Shown here piece by piece: positions 61,681 through 64,000 of a stretch of 64,000 nucleotides of DNA. The notes beneath the pieces are model-generated. The model worked only from the letters and a program-made list of their open reading frames with translations, searched no databases and had not been told where the DNA came from. Origin of the DNA: Methylobacterium sp. Its GTDB lineage: Bacteria > Pseudomonadota > Alphaproteobacteria > Rhizobiales > Beijerinckiaceae. Every line of letters starts with the position of its first letter. The first letter of the stretch is position 1. The stretch is from positions 52,364 through 116,363 of the forward strand of contig JADCBP010000012.1 in assembly GCA_020253445.1 (NCBI GenBank), written 5' to 3'. The position numbers were made by a program, and so were the translations under genes.

Positions 61681-62082
61681 GTGAGACGGTTGGAGATATT
61701 GACGGGGGTCGAGCGGCGCCGCGGCTGGTCAGAGGAGCAGAAGCGGGCGATCCTGCTCGAGGTGGCGACGAGCGGTCTGGGTGTTTCCGCCGTTGCGCGA
61801 CAACACGATATCCTGCCGCAGCAGATCTATGCCTGGCGCCGCGCGTTTCGCCTTGCGGCAACGGGGGACCAGGTCACCCCGTCATTCCTGCCGGTGACGA
61901 TCGTCCCAGCGTCGGAAGAACCACCGCGATCTGACCGCTCAGGCGATTGTGAAAAGTCCGGCAGAGCCATCCGTGGTGCCAGGATCGAGATCCGCTGCAA
62001 GGGTGGCCGTGTCCTGAAGTTCGATCGTTCGCTCGATGCTGCGACCTTGCGGGCTCTGATCCGCGTGGCAGAAGAGGCATGA
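61681..62082 (+). CDS. tnpA: IS66 accessory protein TnpA
   Basis: 133-residue helix-turn-helix protein of the IS66 OrfA type, needed with TnpB for transposition. RRRGWSEEQKRAILLEVATS and VSAVARQHDILPQQIYAWRR form the Tn3-like/IS66 HTH; a later CKGGRVLKFDRSLDAATLRALI segment closes the family domain. Starts with GTG at 61681. Overlaps tnpB by 4 bases. Confidence 0.92.
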   Translation: MRRLEILTGVERRRGWSEEQKRAILLEVATSGLGVSAVARQHDILPQQIYAWRRAFRLAATGDQVTPSFLPVTIVPASEEPPRSDRSGDCEKSGRAIRGARIEIRCKGGRVLKFDRSLDAATLRALIRVAEEA

Positions 62083-62462
62083 TCGGGCCAGGATCTGGTG
62101 CCCGCGTCTATCTTGCCTGCGGGACGATCGATATGCGCAAGGGGATCGACGGTCTTGCGGCGCTGGTTCAGGCGGACTTGCGACAGAAGCCATCCTCGGG
62201 CGCGGTGTTCGCCTTCCGTGGCCGCCCATGGGATTGCAGGACGCAATCCGTACCGAACTGCTATGGTGACAGGATCAAGCTTCTGTTCTGGGACGGTCAG
62301 GGCTTCTGCCTTTATTACAAGGTTCTGGACAAGGGCCGCTTCCCCTGGCCCTCCGCTGCGGATGGTACGGCAAGGCTGACCGCGGCTCAGCTGGCGATGC
62401 TGTGGGAGGGGATCGACTGGCGACGACCATCCTGGTCAGCACCGCCCGTAAGATCGGCGTAA
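62079..62462 (+). CDS. tnpB: IS66 accessory protein TnpB with a small insertion
   Basis: 127-residue protein of the IS66 Orf2 family. MIGPGSGARVYLACGTIDMR, KGIDGLAALVQADLRQKPSS and LFWDGQGFCLYYKVLDKGRF are intact family blocks. Relatives normally read FRGRRGDRIKLL or close to it; here FRGR is followed by PWDCRTQSVPNCY before GDRIKLL, about 12 extra residues, which accounts for a length about 12 above the usual 115. The frame is kept. Whether it still works is uncertain. Confidence 0.9.
   Translation: MIGPGSGARVYLACGTIDMRKGIDGLAALVQADLRQKPSSGAVFAFRGRPWDCRTQSVPNCYGDRIKLLFWDGQGFCLYYKVLDKGRFPWPSAADGTARLTAAQLAMLWEGIDWRRPSWSAPPVRSA
62225..62262 (+). repeat. Hairpin-bearing in-frame insertion in tnpB
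   Basis: About 36 bases absent from the usual family pattern, containing the perfect inverted repeat GGATTGC - AGGAC - GCAATCC (62231-62249). Exact borders cannot be set without relatives. Confidence 0.6.
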
Positions 62463-62524
62463 AAACGAGTGATTCCAGCGTGATATGAGTGTCGCCATCC
62501 GGGCAAATCAGCTATGCTTCGCTG

Positions 62525-64000
62525 ATGATCCCGGCCGCCTCCAACCTGCCTGATGACGTCGATGCCCTCCGGGCCATCATCGTGACGCAAGCGCGGGAAC
62601 TGGCCGAACAGACCCGGCGGTTGCAGGCGCGGGATACCCTGATCGAGACCTTAAAGGCGCAGCTGGCGTCATTGCGGCGCTCACGCTTCGGGGCGTCGTC
62701 GGAGAAGATCGATCGTGCCATCGAGCAGCTGGAACTGGCGCTTGAAGAGATCGAGGCTTCGGCATCCGAAGGGGGCGCACGCGTCCCGGTCGGGGAAGGA
62801 GAAGCCCTCCGGTCAAAGCCTTCCCGTCAACCTTTGCCGGAACACCTGCCGCGTCACGATGTGGTGCATGAGCTGGCGGATTGCGCCTGTCCCGCCTGTG
62901 GTGGCAGGGACTTCCTGAAGGCAGGCTCCACGATCAACGAAGTGCTGGATTATGTGCCTGCCTCGTTCCGGGTCGTCCGCAATCATCAGCACCGCTTTGT
63001 CTGCAAAGGGTGCGATACGACGATCACGGCGAAGATGCCGACGCCACCAATCGATCGCGGCAAGCCCGGCCCGGGGCTCATCGCGCATGTTCTGGTCAGC
63101 AAATACTGCGATCACCTTCCGCTCTATCGCCAGTCCGGGATCTATGCCCGCGAAGGCGTCGATCTGGCCCGCTCGACAATGGCCGATTGGGTCGGAAAGG
63201 CGAATGGGTTGCTCACGCCCTTGATCGGAGCCTTGCGGGATCATGTGTTCGCGGCAGATCGGCTGCATGGGGACGATACCCCCGTGCCGGTTCTCGAGCC
63301 GGGCAAGGGATCGACCAAGACCGGCCGTCTCTGGACCTATCTGCGCGATGGGCGGCCATGGGCTGACCTTGCACCGCCCGCGGTCTGTTACGTCTACTCA
63401 CCCGACCGCAAGGGCGAGCATCCCCGGGGCCATCTTGCGACCTTCCGGGGTGTGCTTCACGCCGATGGTTATGCCGGCTTCCGGGACTTGTATGAGCCGA
63501 GGAAGCCGGGCGAGCTGCCATGGATCCGGGAAGCGGCCTGCATGGCGCATGTGCGGCGCAAGTTCTTCGATCTGACGGTCGCCGGCCCTGCGCCTGTTGC
63601 CCAGGAGGCCCTCCAGCACATCGGCACCCTCTACGATATCGAGGCCACGATCCGCGGCGCCCCGCCTGACCGACGACGGGAGGTTCGGCAACGAGAGACC
63701 AGGCCGCGCTTCGAAGCCTGGCGGCTCTGGCTGGATGGCATGTTGAAGCAACTGCCGCGCAAGTCCGGGACGGCGGAGGCGATCCGCTATGCCATCACCC
63801 GATGGGAAGCGCTCGGACGCTTTATCGACGATGGCACCATCGAGATCGATAACAACGCGGCCGAACGGAGCATCCGGCCAATCGCGCTCGGCCGCAAGAA
63901 CTGGCTCTTCGCCGGATCCGACAAAGGCGGGGAGCGGGCCGCGGGCATCCTGTCTCTGATCGAAACCGCGAAGCTCAACGGCCTCAATCCAGAGGCCTAT
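62525..64000 (+). CDS. tnpC: IS66 family transposase TnpC, 3' end outside window
   Basis: DDE transposase, open to the right edge (492 codons present of about 510-530 usual). An N-terminal leucine-zipper-like helix (LAEQTRRLQARDTLIETLKA) and LRRSRFGASSEK are followed by a zinc-finger-like CACPACGG...CKGC region, and the catalytic DDE residues: Asp in LHGDDTPVPVL (about 251), Asp in LHADGYAGF (314) and Glu in DNNAAERSIRP (447). No stop or frameshift in the visible part, so the element may be active. ATG at 62525, 62 bases after tnpB. Confidence 0.95.
   Translation, partial: MIPAASNLPDDVDALRAIIVTQARELAEQTRRLQARDTLIETLKAQLASLRRSRFGASSEKIDRAIEQLELALEEIEASASEGGARVPVGEGEALRSKPSRQPLPEHLPRHDVVHELADCACPACGGRDFLKAGSTINEVLDYVPASFRVVRNHQHRFVCKGCDTTITAKMPTPPIDRGKPGPGLIAHVLVSKYCDHLPLYRQSGIYAREGVDLARSTMADWVGKANGLLTPLIGALRDHVFAADRLHGDDTPVPVLEPGKGSTKTGRLWTYLRDGRPWADLAPPAVCYVYSPDRKGEHPRGHLATFRGVLHADGYAGFRDLYEPRKPGELPWIREAACMAHVRRKFFDLTVAGPAPVAQEALQHIGTLYDIEATIRGAPPDRRREVRQRETRPRFEAWRLWLDGMLKQLPRKSGTAEAIRYAITRWEALGRFIDDGTIEIDNNAAERSIRPIALGRKNWLFAGSDKGGERAAGILSLIETAKLNGLNPEAY

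Larger units (their letters stand above)
61600..64000 (+). mobile_element. IS66-family insertion sequence, right end outside window
   Basis: Three consecutive genes tnpA, tnpB and tnpC in the fixed IS66 order. The right terminus is beyond the window. The left terminus is not certain: GTGAGCG at 61600 resembles the GTAAGCG end typical of the family and lies about 80 bases before tnpA, so it is proposed as the end. The 8-base target duplication cannot be checked without the right end. Confidence 0.85.

Overview
The window is chromosomal DNA from a GC-rich alphaproteobacterium, most likely of the order Hyphomicrobiales (Rhizobiales). The evidence is the combination of DUF1674, DUF2794, IalB-type and mitofilin-type genes, the hemC-hemD-mitofilin-hemY order, the ccmABCDG cluster beside acnA, a large NAD-glutamate dehydrogenase, and the 'GCATTTTC...GAAAATGC' intergenic palindromes typical of that order. 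Genus cannot be fixed from this sequence. Almost all of the window is ordinary core genome; clearly foreign or mobile DNA is limited to two AT-rich single genes beside ffh and to the right end. || Layout. 1-1.4 kb: 3'-truncated hmgA (tyrosine catabolism), its palindromic operator and a remnant of a dienelactone-hydrolase-like gene. 1.4-6.7 kb (minus): translation/secretion operon ffh - AT-rich membrane gene - rpsP - rimM - HAD phosphatase - trmD - rplS, ending in a clear terminator. 7.0-9.9 kb: AT-rich NYN-domain gene with its own promoter, then two exported proteins. 10-13.3 kb (plus): dapF-mtaB-ftsY with 4-bp overlaps. 13.3-18 kb: FAH-family hydrolase, yciB with a 107-bp repeated tail, and ccmABCDG for cytochrome c maturation. 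18-24.7 kb: acnA, a DUF1223 protein, gamma-glutamyltranspeptidase and a YiiX-like amidase. 24.8-30.7 kb: rlmN, IalB-like protein, a lone ECF sigma factor, a YkvA-like protein, an SDR, phhB, thpR and an unknown methyltransferase-like gene. 30.8-37.3 kb: tesA divergent from ybbA-ybbP, a Bax-inhibitor-1 protein, DUF2794 and an AhpD-like peroxidase. 37.4-47.8 kb: gdhB, then purH, a heparinase-II/III-like protein, rsmB and an RluA-type pseudouridine synthase. 47.9-56.4 kb: DUF1674, L,D-transpeptidase, hemN, acs, an exported alpha/beta hydrolase, an EVE-domain protein, gpsA and tsaD. 56.5-61 kb (plus): hemC-hemD-mitofilin-like-hemY. 61.2-64 kb: a 5' tRNA-Thr fragment, an intact tRNA-Thr(CGT), then an IS66-family element that runs off the right edge. 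|| How the genes work together. Heme and cytochrome functions recur (hemC, hemD, hemY, hemN, ccmABCDG). SRP is represented by both protein partners (ffh, ftsY). Translation and RNA modification genes are numerous (trmD, rimM, rpsP, rplS, mtaB, rlmN, rsmB, rluA-like, tsaD, thpR). Central carbon and nitrogen enzymes are acnA, acs, gdhB, purH and gpsA. || I did not find a convincing new multi-gene system. The points most worth checking are the unnamed membrane gene built into the ffh-rpsP operon by overlapping ffh's stop codon, the NYN gene on the other side of ffh, the split tRNA-Thr next to IS66, a hairpin-bearing in-frame insertion in the IS66 tnpB, the 107-bp repeat that includes the end of yciB, and a plus-strand terminator at 36.6 kb with no gene in front of it.
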